From Gammaproteobacteria bacterium (lineage in GTDB: Bacteria; Pseudomonadota; Gammaproteobacteria; Enterobacterales; Alteromonadaceae), in assembly GCA_018825965.1 (NCBI GenBank), contig JAHKAA010000043.1, forward strand, positions 62,001 through 126,000: a DNA stretch of 64,000 bases. Direction: 5' to 3'. This document shows positions 25,143-34,709 of this stretch, one piece after another. Position numbers and translations under genes: made by a program. How positions within the stretch are numbered: the stretch's first letter is position 1; each line of letters starts with the position of its first letter. The notes below the pieces were generated by a model that was not told where the DNA came from, made no database searches, and worked only from the letters and a program-made list of their open reading frames with translations.

Positions 25143-25898
25143 CTATTTTTCCTCATAAGAACTGGCCTGGTCTGAGTCAACAGGCACATAAAAACGGCTG
25201 AGCCATATGCCCAACTCATACAATAAACACATAGGTACAGCCAGCAATACCTGTGAAAGTACGTCAGGTGGTGTCAGCAGCATACCTATAATAAAAGCAA
25301 ATACGACAAAATAAGGCCGTTTTTCAGTTAATTGCTGGCGGGTCACTGCGCCTGTCCATACTAATAACAATACAGCGACCGGAATTTCAAAAGATAAACC
25401 AAAAGCGAAAAAAAGTTTTAACACAAAATCCAGATAACTGCTGATATCAGTCGCTATGGTGACCCCTTCAGGGGCTACGCTGGTGAAAAAGCCAAAGACG
25501 AGTGGAAAGACGATGTAATACGCAAAGGCGATACCGCAGTAAAACAGTACTGTGCTGGAGATAATCAGAGGTGCGACCAGATGTTTTTCTTTTTTGTACA
25601 ATGCAGGGGCTACAAACAACCAGATTTGCCACAACATATAAGGTACTGTCAGGCAAAGTGCGACTATAAAAGTTAATTTAAAAGGCGCAAAAAACGGTGC
25701 GGCCACATCTGTTGCTATCATAGATGCGCCAGCGGGCAATACCGCCATTAAAGGGGATGCCATCAGGTGATAAATATCGGCGGCAAAATAAGCCAGACTG
25801 ATAAACACCAGCAGCACAGCCATGACTGTGTTTAACAGGCGGCGGCGTAGTTCTATCAGGTGCCCTAACAGGCTGTTAGGATTTGTGGTTTTTGTCAT
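25143..25898 (-). CDS. tatC: Sec-independent protein translocase TatC
   Basis: A 251-residue inner-membrane protein with six predicted membrane segments, the signal-peptide receptor of the twin-arginine pathway. The N-terminal LLGHLIELRRRLLNT is the hallmark, followed by the conserved SPLMAVLP and FAFGLSFEIPV segments. Its start overlaps the end of tatB by 23 bp. A Tat pathway fits the respiratory chain genes in the window, since Rieske proteins and some cofactor enzymes use it. Confidence 0.97.
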   Translation of the reverse strand: MTKTTNPNSLLGHLIELRRRLLNTVMAVLLVFISLAYFAADIYHLMASPLMAVLPAGASMIATDVAAPFFAPFKLTFIVALCLTVPYMLWQIWLFVAPALYKKEKHLVAPLIISSTVLFYCGIAFAYYIVFPLVFGFFTSVAPEGVTIATDISSYLDFVLKLFFAFGLSFEIPVAVLLLVWTGAVTRQQLTEKRPYFVVFAFIIGMLLTPPDVLSQVLLAVPMCLLYELGIWLSRFYVPVDSDQASSYEEK

Positions 25899-26268
25899 CT
25901 GTGACTACTGGATCCGGTGTAGCGGAAGGAAGAGGAGGCATAGTGTCCGCCGCTGTTGTTTGTGGCTCTGTTGTGCTGCTGCTTTTTGCATAAGGGCTAG
26001 TCACATCTGCAGCGGCCTGACGCAATTCGGTCATCGCCTGCATCTCTTCAGTGGTCAGGTTTAACAAGCCTTTTTCTTCAGCCTGTTTTAACTTGTCATG
26101 TAACTCTTGCACCCGCAGTTCATCATTTAATTCAGCCTGCATTTGCTGACCAAATTGTTTGACGCTGCGAACAAAGCCACTGACGCTGCGAATAGCGCCT
26201 GGTAATCGCTCCGGGCCTAATACCAGCAGAGCAACTACGGCAATGATGACTAATTCCCAAAAGCTCAT
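25876..26268 (-). CDS. tatB: Sec-independent protein translocase TatB
   Basis: A 130-residue protein with one N-terminal membrane helix (FWELVIIAVVALLVLGPERLP) and an amphipathic helix, followed by a charged tail. The GPERLP turn (18-23) is diagnostic for TatB against TatA. It forms the receptor complex with TatC. It starts directly after tatA with no intergenic gap. The C-terminal tail is Thr/Pro/Ala-rich and probably disordered. Confidence 0.95.
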   Translation of the reverse strand: MSFWELVIIAVVALLVLGPERLPGAIRSVSGFVRSVKQFGQQMQAELNDELRVQELHDKLKQAEEKGLLNLTTEEMQAMTELRQAAADVTSPYAKSSSTTEPQTTAADTMPPLPSATPDPVVTDDKNHKS

Positions 26269-26532
26269 TTAGCGTTGTTCAGGCGTTTTTGTTGCTTCAG
26301 TGCTGACTGGTGTTGAGTCTTTCACTTCAGCTTTGATTTGTGGCTGCTGTGGTTGAGCAGCAGGAGCTGCAGATTCAGCAGTCTCTTCCGGATCTTTGAC
26401 TGAATTGCGGAAACCTTTAATCGCAGAGCCCAAATCAGAGCCTATGCCACGTAAACGCTTAGTGCCAAACAGCAGGACAATAATCACCAGGATGATCAAT
26501 AACTGCCAAATACTAATGCCGCCAAAACCCAT
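26269..26532 (-). CDS. tatA: Sec-independent protein translocase TatA
   Basis: An 87-residue pore-forming Tat subunit. The membrane helix ISIWQLLIILVIIVLLFGTKRLR with the FGTKRLR turn and the following GSDLGSAIKGFRNSV amphipathic helix are typical of TatA. The tail is Gln/Pro/Ala-rich. The ATG at 26532 is preceded by AAGGAGAATAAC. It follows ubiB after 48 bp. Confidence 0.96.
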   Translation of the reverse strand: MGFGGISIWQLLIILVIIVLLFGTKRLRGIGSDLGSAIKGFRNSVKDPEETAESAAPAAQPQQPQIKAEVKDSTPVSTEATKTPEQR

Positions 26533-26580
26533 GTTATTCTCCTTCGGTTTTTATACTGTTGAAACGAACCTGCTGGCTCG

Positions 26581-28203
26581 TTAGTTAATTTTCAGGGCAA
26601 AGCCCAATGCGACCAGTGCCAGTCCCGCCGCTGTTATAGACCAGCCAGATGTCAGTAATAAGACAGCTGCTAATAAACTGCAACCTGCCAGTACTGCGTT
26701 TGCCAGTTTTTTTGTCTGGTTTTGCTGCTGCAGCTGTACCAGCTGCAATTGGGCTAACAAATTGGCCTGTTGTCGTGGGCCTTGTTGCAAATAGTGATGC
26801 AATAGTCCCGGCATTTCCGGCATTTTTTCTGCCCAAAAAGGTAAATTTGCTTTAATTTCGCGCCATAAGGCGGCTGGTCCCATTTGCTGTTGGACCCAGT
26901 TTTCCAGAAATGGTTTGGCGGTTTGCCATAAATCCAATTGCGGGTACAACTGACGTCCTAAACCTTCAATATACAGCAGGGTTTTTTGCAACAATACCAG
27001 TTGCGGCTGAACCTGCATATTAAAACGACGGGCTGTGTTAAACAGATTAAACAACACCTGACCAAAAGAGATGTCCTGCAGCGGTTTCTGGAAGATAGGT
27101 TCACAGACAGTGCGTATCGCACTTTCAAACTCTTCGACACTGGTATCGGCTGGCACCCAGCCTGAATCCACATGCAGTTGGGCCACTCTTAAGTAATCAC
27201 GGTTAAAAAAGGCGACAAAGTTTTCGGCCAGATAACGTTTATCTTCTTTGTTTAAAGTGCCCACTATGCCGCAGTCTATCCCTATGTATTTAGGATTTTC
27301 CGGCGTTTCAAAAGACACAAATATATTGCCCGGGTGCATATCGGCATGGAAAAAGCTGTCGCGGAATACTTGCGTGAAAAATACTTCTACACCACGTTTA
27401 GCCAGTAATTCCAGATTCGTACCCTGAGCGCGCAACGCCGCTAAATCCGACACAGGGATGCCGTAAATCCGTTCCATGACCATCACACTGGGTCTGCTGT
27501 GGTCGGCATAGACATAAGGCACATAAAGTGAATCTGAGCCTTCAAAATTACGTTTTAACTGAATGGCATTGGCCGCTTCGCGTTGTAAATCCAGTTCATC
27601 AAGAATAGTTTTGCGATACTCAGCTACTACCTCTTTGGTACGTAATCTCTTACCGTCAGGCAGGTAACGGGCTACTAAAGCTGCCAGGGCGTCCATCAGC
27701 TCTAAATCAGCCAGAATTTGTGGCCTGATGTCCGGGCGTATCACTTTAATCACCACATCGGCCAGGCTGCCATCTGCTTGTTTAAGCTGTGCTGTATGCA
27801 CCTGAGCAATAGAGGCCGATGCCAGAGGGGTTTCATCAAACTGCTCAAATAAGTCATCAATCTGTTGCAAACCCAGTTGCTGAATAATCAGCTGTCTGGC
27901 TTGATCGCCTGGAAAGGCTTCGACCTTGTCTTGTAATTTGGCTAACTCATCGACCCATTGGCCGGGGAATAAATCACGACGGGTGGATAACATCTGACCA
28001 AACTTAATCCAGACAGGCCCCAGTTGCTGCAAAGCTAAACGTAAACGTTCACCTTCGGTTTTATCTGAGTGTTGGTTTTTCAGCCAGAACGCAGAATTAC
28101 GGGCGGCCCGGAAATACCAGGGTTGCCATTGCTGTGGGATCAATTGATCCAGTCCGTACTGCAGCAAGGTTTTTAATATGTGGTAAAAACGGCGCAGACC
28201 CAA
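26581..28203 (-). CDS. ubiB: ubiquinone biosynthesis protein UbiB (atypical kinase/ATPase)
   Basis: A 540-residue member of the ABC1/ADCK/UbiB family needed for ubiquinone synthesis. The family motif KFGQ is in WIKFGQMLSTRRDLFP around residue 77, the Ala-rich loop ASASIAQVH around 127, and the kinase-like HADMHPGNIF and GIDCGIVGTL (Asp of the metal site) in the middle. Two hydrophobic helices lie at the C-terminus (AVLAGCSLLAAVLLLTSGW onward), anchoring it to the inner membrane. Starts 2 bp after ubiJ. Confidence 0.96.
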   Translation of the reverse strand: MGLRRFYHILKTLLQYGLDQLIPQQWQPWYFRAARNSAFWLKNQHSDKTEGERLRLALQQLGPVWIKFGQMLSTRRDLFPGQWVDELAKLQDKVEAFPGDQARQLIIQQLGLQQIDDLFEQFDETPLASASIAQVHTAQLKQADGSLADVVIKVIRPDIRPQILADLELMDALAALVARYLPDGKRLRTKEVVAEYRKTILDELDLQREAANAIQLKRNFEGSDSLYVPYVYADHSRPSVMVMERIYGIPVSDLAALRAQGTNLELLAKRGVEVFFTQVFRDSFFHADMHPGNIFVSFETPENPKYIGIDCGIVGTLNKEDKRYLAENFVAFFNRDYLRVAQLHVDSGWVPADTSVEEFESAIRTVCEPIFQKPLQDISFGQVLFNLFNTARRFNMQVQPQLVLLQKTLLYIEGLGRQLYPQLDLWQTAKPFLENWVQQQMGPAALWREIKANLPFWAEKMPEMPGLLHHYLQQGPRQQANLLAQLQLVQLQQQNQTKKLANAVLAGCSLLAAVLLLTSGWSITAAGLALVALGFALKIN

Positions 28204-28205
28204 AA

Positions 28206-28811
28206 TTACTCCTGCCTGAAGGCGTGGTGGCGACTTAATTGCTCCAGTCTGGCTTGCAACTGACTGACGTCACGGCTGAACTGGTTCATTTCTGCTTGTG
28301 TTGGGCTTAATGCCAGTTCATCCTGCGCCAATTCAACACTGGCTTGCTCCAGTTGCTGCAACTGTGTCTGGATATAAAGCTGTAATTGCTTAAGGGCAGT
28401 TGCCACTTTATGGGCCAAAGCATCACCCAGCCAGGCGGAGAGATGTTGCTCCCAGTCCGGATCCAGTTGCTGCAGCAGGCTGCTAAATTGTTGAGCAACC
28501 TGAAGATCGCCTTCAATCTGCAGTTTGTCCTGTTTAATTAAACGGGTCAGCTGGCTCGGATCATTTAGTTTTTGCAAGGTCGCCAGATCGGTGGCAATCA
28601 CACAATCGGCTTTTTCATTATGCTGATTCAGCAATAAAGTGGTTGCAGTGGCTGACAACACAAAACGCCATGGCAATTCCTGTAACTGCAAAGCCAGCTG
28701 TTTACCCTGCACTTTTTGCAATAAAGCGGGTGACGCCGGATCCATAACCACAACTTTGTGCAACACTTTTTCTAAAGTAGCGCAGATCAGTTGTGGCACT
28801 AAACTGAGCAT
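28206..28811 (-). CDS. ubiJ: ubiquinone biosynthesis accessory factor UbiJ (SCP2 domain)
   Basis: A 201-residue protein with an N-terminal SCP2-like lipid-binding domain and a C-terminal predicted coiled coil (QLEQASVELAQDELAL to the end). UbiJ binds ubiquinone intermediates in the Ubi metabolon. Sequence conservation is lower than for its neighbours, and the call rests strongly on position between ubiE and ubiB. It overlaps the end of ubiE by 1 bp. Confidence 0.9.
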   Translation of the reverse strand: MLSLVPQLICATLEKVLHKVVVMDPASPALLQKVQGKQLALQLQELPWRFVLSATATTLLLNQHNEKADCVIATDLATLQKLNDPSQLTRLIKQDKLQIEGDLQVAQQFSSLLQQLDPDWEQHLSAWLGDALAHKVATALKQLQLYIQTQLQQLEQASVELAQDELALSPTQAEMNQFSRDVSQLQARLEQLSRHHAFRQE

Positions 28812-29566
28812 CAGAATTTATAGCCTTTATGTAAAGCCACTATACCGCCAGTCAGATTGTGATAGCTGACATGTTCAAAACCTGCGGTTTCCATCATCTG
28901 TTTCAGCGTATCCTGATCAGGATGCATGCGGATAGATTCGGCCAGGTACTGATAACTTTCTTTATCGTTCGCTACTAAGCCGCCTATAGCCGGCAGTAAC
29001 TTAAAAGAATACAGATCGTAGACTTTACTCAGCCACTCGTATTCAGGTTTGGAGAATTCCAGCACTAATAAACGACCACCAGGTTTTAATACTCTGTACA
29101 TAGAACGCAGCGCTGCGTCTTTGTCGGTGACATTACGTAAACCAAAACCTATGCTGATGATATCAAAGCTGTTGTCGGCAAAAGGCAAGGCTTCGGCGTT
29201 GGCCTGGACGTACTCTATATTGTTGACCAAACCTAAATCGCGCAATTTATCGCGGCCCACATTGAGCATAGATTCGTTAATATCGGCCAGTATCACTTTG
29301 CCGGTAGGGCCTACTCTTTTGGAGAACAAGGCGGTGATATCACCAGTACCACCCGCTAAATCCAATACCTGATGACCAGGGCGCACGCCGCTGCAGTCGA
29401 TAGTGAATCTTTTCCACAAACGGTGAATACCCATAGACATCACATCGTTCATCAGGTCGTATTTGGCCGCAACAGAATGAAATACATTGGCCACAAGCGA
29501 CACTTTTTCAGTCTGCTTTACGGTTTTAAAGCCAAAATGAGTGCTATCAGGTTGCTGGTCAGTCAT
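28811..29566 (-). CDS. ubiE: demethylmenaquinone/2-methoxy-6-polyprenyl-1,4-benzoquinol methyltransferase
   Basis: A 251-residue SAM-dependent C-methyltransferase for ubiquinone and menaquinone. VLDLAGGTGDITALF is the SAM-binding motif I, and FDIISIGFGLRNVTDKDAALR and PGGRLLVLEFSKPE are the UbiE signatures. The N-terminal THFGFKTVKQTEKVSLVANVF also matches. It is the first gene of the ten-gene ubi-tat-hemB operon, with about 100 bp to the convergent-side alkC end for its promoter. Confidence 0.97.
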   Translation of the reverse strand: MTDQQPDSTHFGFKTVKQTEKVSLVANVFHSVAAKYDLMNDVMSMGIHRLWKRFTIDCSGVRPGHQVLDLAGGTGDITALFSKRVGPTGKVILADINESMLNVGRDKLRDLGLVNNIEYVQANAEALPFADNSFDIISIGFGLRNVTDKDAALRSMYRVLKPGGRLLVLEFSKPEYEWLSKVYDLYSFKLLPAIGGLVANDKESYQYLAESIRMHPDQDTLKQMMETAGFEHVSYHNLTGGIVALHKGYKF

Positions 29567-29669
29567 AAAAAAGCCTTTGGCTGTTCGTGGTGAACTAAAG
29601 TGGCGCTAGTGTAAAAGATTCGGCGGCTTACGCCAACTTATCCTGTCGTTTTATGCAGGGCAGAATGTT

Positions 29670-30743
29670 TTAGATCAACTCAAAAAAACTTTCAGCATAA
29701 CAATGGCCGTTAAGCATAATTTGCAGATGGTGTTGGCCCGGATAATGTTTGCGGGTGGTTAAATCAATAAAAGACTGGCGGCGTTCAAAACTCAGGTTTT
29801 GACCTGACCAGGTTTTATTGCTCAGTTGAAACACCTTGTAATTTAACTGGCCGGATTTTTTCCGGTAACCAATTTTGTATTCCAGCCGTACCTTGGCTTC
29901 AAGCTCTGCAGGGCCGGATAAGGTGATCTGAAAATGCAGCGGCTGCTGCGCTGATACTTTGGCATTGTGCATTTCCAACTGAACCTGCAAGGGTAACTGC
30001 TGCAGGCCAAACAAGGCGAGTGCCCCAGGGTGTGCTTGTTTTAACAAACCCCGTAACCCATGTTTAATAATCCAGTCGGTGACAGAGTGCTGACCAAACC
30101 AACGCTGCGCCAGAGCCACCACCAGTTCCGGATGATCTTTACTGATATCATTTAAATGGTTGGCCACACTGCGCTGTACATAAGGTTCAGTGTCTGTTTT
30201 CAGCTGCTCTAAAATGGGTAATAAAGGGGTTGGATCTTCTTTATACGCTTTTAATGCCATACCCCAGGGCAAACGGGGTCTGGTGCCTTCGCTGGCCAGA
30301 CGGCGTAAATGCACATTGTCAGAATGGGCCCATGTTTTCATTTGAGCCAGAGTTTGCTCAGGGTAAAGCTGTAAAAAAGGCCGGATGGCAAATTCAGCTG
30401 TGGAGAAACAGGTAAAATGGGCCAAAGCGCGAAACGAGATCTCCGGGTCTTCCAGACCATAAACTTCAACATAATCTGAAAAAACAAAAGCCGGCACCCC
30501 GGAAAAGTGACTGCTGACCGGCATAAGGACGGCAATAGCATCGGGGTAGGCTAAATTCAGGCTCTGGTGTAACGAGTGACTGATCTGACGCACTCTGGCT
30601 TTGAGTTCCAGTTGCTCCCAGTCAGGGCCCTGAGTCTGCTGCTGAAATTCTGCCTGATTAAAATCAGGAGAATGCAGCTGACATAAGCTTGCCAGCTGTT
30701 GCAAAAATGCCTGACTGAATAGTTCTTTGAGTAAAGTGGCCAT
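29670..30743 (-). CDS. alkC: DNA alkylation repair protein, AlkC-like HEAT-repeat glycosylase
   Basis: A 357-residue protein built of HEAT-like helical repeats, with RRLASEGTRPRLPWG around residues 147-161, which is the conserved motif of AlkC/AlkD-type 3-methyladenine DNA glycosylases. The C-terminal 110 residues are beta-rich and resemble the Ig-like domain seen in some AlkC proteins. It would remove 3-methyladenine from DNA. It starts 1 bp after a GGDEF gene, an unexpected partner; the two are translationally close. No Ada or LexA box was noticed near the pair. Confidence 0.82.
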   Translation of the reverse strand: MATLLKELFSQAFLQQLASLCQLHSPDFNQAEFQQQTQGPDWEQLELKARVRQISHSLHQSLNLAYPDAIAVLMPVSSHFSGVPAFVFSDYVEVYGLEDPEISFRALAHFTCFSTAEFAIRPFLQLYPEQTLAQMKTWAHSDNVHLRRLASEGTRPRLPWGMALKAYKEDPTPLLPILEQLKTDTEPYVQRSVANHLNDISKDHPELVVALAQRWFGQHSVTDWIIKHGLRGLLKQAHPGALALFGLQQLPLQVQLEMHNAKVSAQQPLHFQITLSGPAELEAKVRLEYKIGYRKKSGQLNYKVFQLSNKTWSGQNLSFERRQSFIDLTTRKHYPGQHHLQIMLNGHCYAESFFELI

Positions 30744-30744
30744 A

Positions 30745-31767
30745 TCAGGTGGCCAGCATTAACTCAGTAGCGACCTGATTGCGGCCACGTACTTTGGCTT
30801 CCAGCAACACTTTGCTGCTACGGGATAAAAACTGATGCCAGTTTTCTGCAGAGTTATAGATGCTGACCCCTAAAGAAATAGTGATTTTAGGTAAGGTTGT
30901 TTTAGTTTTGGCTGAAACAAACCTCAGCTTTTCTACCCCTTTACGCACTTGCTCAGCGATTTCACCAGCGGTGCGTAAATCAACGTCGGGCAATAAAATC
31001 AGGAATTCTTCACCACCGGAGCGAACAGGCAAACCACTTTCCTGCACATAACTGGCAATTTTGCGGGCGACCTTGCTTAAAATCACATCACCAACACCAA
31101 AACCATAGTCCTGATTAAACTGAGAAAAATGATCTAAATTCACGGCTATAGCGGCAATACGACGTCCGGGGTTTTCGGTCAGCCATAAATCCAGATGTTC
31201 CTGCATCGCCAGTCTGTTGTATAAACCTGTTAAAGGGTCCAGTTGGCGCTCTTTTTTCAGATGCTCCAGTTCAGAGCGTAATGCATGACATTGTTCATTG
31301 GAAAAATCGAGCTGGTCTTTGAGCTTCTGCTGGCTGGCTTTGATAGCGTAAGTCGCGCTGATGACTTTATTGACGCTTTCACGGCTGCGGTTGGCATTGT
31401 TGGGGTCTAAACCCAACAGCGCCTGATCCAGCACATCTAAATAATGCTGCACAGCTTCACTGGCGATATCTGTAGTGCCGGATAACTTGCCCAGCATAGT
31501 GGTGACTTGTTGGCTTAGCTCTTCCTGACGTTGATGTTGCGGGCTTAACCACTGGCTGTATAGCTCAGCCAAAACAAAGTCGTCAAAACTACTCTGCACC
31601 GCCAGTTTTTGTTCTATCGCCTGACATAAGCCGGCGTTTTGACCATTGATATACTCATAGATCACTGTGTAATTGACCGGATGGGCTGCTAAACGATGCC
31701 GCTGCAAAAAAGCTGCGGTCAGCGCTGCCTTTTCACTTGCCTGCTCGATTGAGTCCTGATATTTCAT
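30745..31767 (-). CDS. GGDEF domain protein (possible diguanylate cyclase, variant active site)
   Basis: A 340-residue cytosolic protein. The N-terminal 170 residues are helical without a recognised sensor, then a GGDEF domain begins near LDPLTGLYNRLAMQ. SGGEEF is intact, but the metal-binding Asp-x-Asp segment reads VNLDHFSQFN, with Asn in place of the first Asp and Ser in place of the usual Lys. No RxxD inhibition site precedes GGEEF. Cyclase activity is therefore uncertain. ATG at 31767 (MKYQDSIEQ) was chosen because GGAG lies upstream; an alternative start is 31812. It forms a two-gene unit with alkC. Confidence 0.82.
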   Translation of the reverse strand: MKYQDSIEQASEKAALTAAFLQRHRLAAHPVNYTVIYEYINGQNAGLCQAIEQKLAVQSSFDDFVLAELYSQWLSPQHQRQEELSQQVTTMLGKLSGTTDIASEAVQHYLDVLDQALLGLDPNNANRSRESVNKVISATYAIKASQQKLKDQLDFSNEQCHALRSELEHLKKERQLDPLTGLYNRLAMQEHLDLWLTENPGRRIAAIAVNLDHFSQFNQDYGFGVGDVILSKVARKIASYVQESGLPVRSGGEEFLILLPDVDLRTAGEIAEQVRKGVEKLRFVSAKTKTTLPKITISLGVSIYNSAENWHQFLSRSSKVLLEAKVRGRNQVATELMLAT

Positions 31768-32090
31768 GCCAAACACAACTCCACTAAATACTACTGCTAA
31801 TTTAGCCTTCAAAGCGCAATGTTACGCGAAACTTACCTTGAGGCAAACAGACTGATATGGTTAAGCTGACATATCTATTAGAAAAAGTCTGCATCTCCAG
31901 CTTTATTAATGACTTATTTTTTAACTTTTTTTTCTTATTGTTTAAAAAAACGCAGATTGTCGTCTAAAAAACAGCTTTTTTAACCCTTCCTGTTGCTTTA
32001 TTGCGGCCAGTCTCCAAAAAGTACAGCTCGTTGCACTGGCCGCCTGAGCTGAACAGAGTAGAATCAAAGAAAAAGCCCGGGGAAGATAAA

Positions 32091-33815
32091 ATGCGTCAGA
32101 AGTTTATGTTTTTTTGTATAGCCTTGTTGATCACAGGCTGTAGCAGTTCGTCGGTGAAACCAACAGATTTTGATCAATTCGCCACTCAGTTATGGCAAGC
32201 CGAAAAAGAGTTAGATAACCGCAGTAAAACCAGTTTGCCTGATATGTCGGCTGAAAGGCTCTCTGCAGCCCATCAACAAAGGCAACAGTGGCTGAACAGG
32301 CTGGAACAGGTGGATATGGCCACTTTGACTGAACAGCAACAAATTAATCACGCCATTTTGCATTACATCCTCACAGACGCTATTTCAGAGTACCAGTATG
32401 GTGCCCACCTGATCCCTTTAACTGCAGAATCGGGTTTTCACAGTGACCTGGCTTTTATAGTATCTGGCACTGAATTCAAAACCCCGCAGGATTATCAGGA
32501 CTACCTGACCAAGTTAAAAACCATTCCCGCTTATATGCAACAACAAACCGACTGGATGAAACAAGGTTTAGCAAAAGGTATGACACAGCCTAAAGTGGTA
32601 CTGGCTGGTTTTGACCAGGGTATTCTGGCTTTTGTCAGTAAAACGCCGGAGCAAAATGTGTTTTACCGACCTTTCAGCCAGAAACCAGACTTTGTTGATG
32701 CAAACAGCTGGATTGCTATGCAGGCAGAAGCAAAACAGATAGTAGAACAGCAACTGAATCCGGCGTATCAGCAGTTTTATCAGTTTATGGTGCAGCAGTA
32801 TTTACCCGGGGCACGCGACAACATTGCTGCCAGCGAATGGCCGCAAGGCCGGGACTATTATCAGAACCGGCTGGAGCACTACACCACATTAAAACTGACG
32901 CCGGAACAAGTTCATCAGACAGGTTTGGATGAAGTGGCCCGGATCCGTGCAGAAATGCAAGGCATCATCAATCAGGTCGGTTTTAAAGGCAGTTTTGCTG
33001 ACTTTATTCAGTTTTTACGGACAGACCCTCAGTTTTATGCCAAAACACCAACTGACCTGCTAAAAGAAGCCGCTTTTATTGCAAAAAAAGTAGATGCCGA
33101 ATCTCCTAAATATTTCAAAACCTTACCCCGTACTCCTTTTGGTGTAGTACCTGTGCCTGCAGAGATCGCACCTAAGTACACCACTGGCCGCTATTCAGGG
33201 ACCAGTCGTGATGACAGAGCTGGTTTTTATTGGGTGAATACTTATGCTTTAGATCGTCGTCCTTTGTATGAAATGGAGGCCTTAACTTTGCATGAAGCTG
33301 TACCTGGCCATCATTTGCAAATTTCTTTAGCCCGTGAACAAGCCTCATTGCCTGAGTATCGCCGCAATTTTTACACTTCAGCTTTTGGTGAGGGCTGGGG
33401 TTTGTATTCTGAATACCTGGGTATTGAAATGGGTTTTTATCAGGACCCCTACAGTAACTTTGGCCGTCTGACGTATGAAATGTGGCGTGCTGCCCGTTTA
33501 GTGGTAGATACAGGTATGCATACCATGGGCTGGAGCCGGCAGAAGGCTATTGATTTCCTTGCCAGCAATACGGCTTTGTCTATGCACAATGTCACCACAG
33601 AAATTGATCGTTATATCAGTTGGCCTGCTCAGGCTTTATCGTACAAGCTGGGTGAACTGACCATCAAAAAGTTACGTAAGGAAGCAGAGCAGCAATTAGG
33701 CAACAGCTTTGATGTACGTGAGTTCCACGAAGTGGTATTGCGTAATGGCAGTGTGCCTCTGGCTATTTTAGAGCAACAAGTGGCTCACTACATTCAGCAG
33801 AAAAAGCAGCCGTAG
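32091..33815 (+). CDS. DUF885 family lipoprotein, probable zinc metallopeptidase
   Basis: A 574-residue lipoprotein: MRQKFMFFCIALLITGC with the lipobox Cys at 17. The DUF885 signature HEAVPGHH (about residues 401-408) supplies a HExxxxH-like metal site and the segment AFGEGWGLYSEYLG a downstream acidic ligand. Family members are carboxypeptidase-like peptidases. GGGGAAG precedes the ATG at 32091; the longer frame from 32001 lacks one. The 280 bp upstream, between this gene and the divergent GGDEF gene, is A+T-rich and holds no gene. Confidence 0.88.
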   Translation: MRQKFMFFCIALLITGCSSSSVKPTDFDQFATQLWQAEKELDNRSKTSLPDMSAERLSAAHQQRQQWLNRLEQVDMATLTEQQQINHAILHYILTDAISEYQYGAHLIPLTAESGFHSDLAFIVSGTEFKTPQDYQDYLTKLKTIPAYMQQQTDWMKQGLAKGMTQPKVVLAGFDQGILAFVSKTPEQNVFYRPFSQKPDFVDANSWIAMQAEAKQIVEQQLNPAYQQFYQFMVQQYLPGARDNIAASEWPQGRDYYQNRLEHYTTLKLTPEQVHQTGLDEVARIRAEMQGIINQVGFKGSFADFIQFLRTDPQFYAKTPTDLLKEAAFIAKKVDAESPKYFKTLPRTPFGVVPVPAEIAPKYTTGRYSGTSRDDRAGFYWVNTYALDRRPLYEMEALTLHEAVPGHHLQISLAREQASLPEYRRNFYTSAFGEGWGLYSEYLGIEMGFYQDPYSNFGRLTYEMWRAARLVVDTGMHTMGWSRQKAIDFLASNTALSMHNVTTEIDRYISWPAQALSYKLGELTIKKLRKEAEQQLGNSFDVREFHEVVLRNGSVPLAILEQQVAHYIQQKKQP

Positions 33816-33934
33816 AACTTTCTGATCCGGGGCTTATGTTTTGTAGTGATTCTGTCATAGGATTCCGCCCCCGGCTCTGTTAAAGTGCCGCTGTTTTTGG
33901 CTGTGCTTTTACGGTAAAAGGGAGTGAAATTCAG

Positions 33935-34435
33935 ATGTGGATGTTGTTATTGTTGATCGCTGTGGCACCAATCGTTTTTTTGGCGATGAAGCTGGATCAG
34001 TTGAACAAAATGCAAAACAGATTAAAAGTGCAACTACATTTTGCTGAGCAACAGTCGGTTCAATTAGAACATCTGGCATTTTGGCTGGCTGAAGCGCAGA
34101 GCCAGCAGCTGTTGGCTAAAGTACAGCAGGTCGGCCGCGCCCATACCAAGGCTCCTGTTTGGTACCTGCACACTGAGTTATTGTGCAAAGCTATTCCGGT
34201 ATTGTGTAAAGAACAGGCGAATCACAGTACCTTGCCTCGTCAGGCCGTTGCCAAATTTCTGAAACAACAGAATCAGCTGAGTTTTAATGAGATGGAAAAC
34301 TTTATCCGCCATCATCCGGTGCTGACTGAGTTCTGGCAAAGCAATACCCTGACGTCTTACCTGAAAATGTGTCAGCGTGCTGTGGATATGTTGCAGGAGT
34401 ACCAGCCTGTGCATTCCGATCGTCTGGCTGGCTGA
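33935..34435 (+). CDS. membrane-anchored protein of unknown function
   Basis: A 166-residue protein. One N-terminal membrane segment (MWMLLLLIAVAPIVFLAM) is followed by a likely coiled coil (residues 22-60, Gln-rich) and a helical cytosolic domain with C113? no clear catalytic motif. A cysteine-containing stretch LLCKAIPVLCKEQ lies around residue 83-95. AAGGGAG precedes the ATG at 33935. I do not recognise the family. It follows the DUF885 gene after 119 bp. Confidence 0.6.
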   Translation: MWMLLLLIAVAPIVFLAMKLDQLNKMQNRLKVQLHFAEQQSVQLEHLAFWLAEAQSQQLLAKVQQVGRAHTKAPVWYLHTELLCKAIPVLCKEQANHSTLPRQAVAKFLKQQNQLSFNEMENFIRHHPVLTEFWQSNTLTSYLKMCQRAVDMLQEYQPVHSDRLAG

Positions 34436-34466
34436 TCTCTGTGGTGTTCCGTTTTGAAGACAGGGC

Positions 34467-34697
34467 TTAGTCGCGCAGGAAAACTTCTGGTGCCGTGTTA
34501 ATTTGGCCGTCTTCATCAATAGAGGCCATTTTAGGTCCGGCTTTGAGTACTGCCACTTTTTGTTGTTCCTGCTGCCGGACAAAAGACAATTCATAACCAA
34601 AACGTTGCAACTCAGAAACAGAAAACTTCTGAGCCATACTAAGCATTTCCCAAAAGTAGTTTAAGTCCCGTGGTTCACGTCGCCTCTCCTGTTTCAT
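34467..34697 (-). CDS. small conserved-looking protein of unknown function
   Basis: A 76-residue acidic-to-neutral cytosolic protein, MKQERRREPRDLNYFWEML at its start. No known domain is recognised. AGGAGAGG precedes MKQERR on the minus strand, which is a good ribosome binding site. It lies 12 bp after the EVE-domain gene on the same strand, so the two are probably one operon. Confidence 0.6.
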   Translation of the reverse strand: MKQERRREPRDLNYFWEMLSMAQKFSVSELQRFGYELSFVRQQEQQKVAVLKAGPKMASIDEDGQINTAPEVFLRD

Positions 34698-34709
34698 CTA
34701 TACTGTCCC

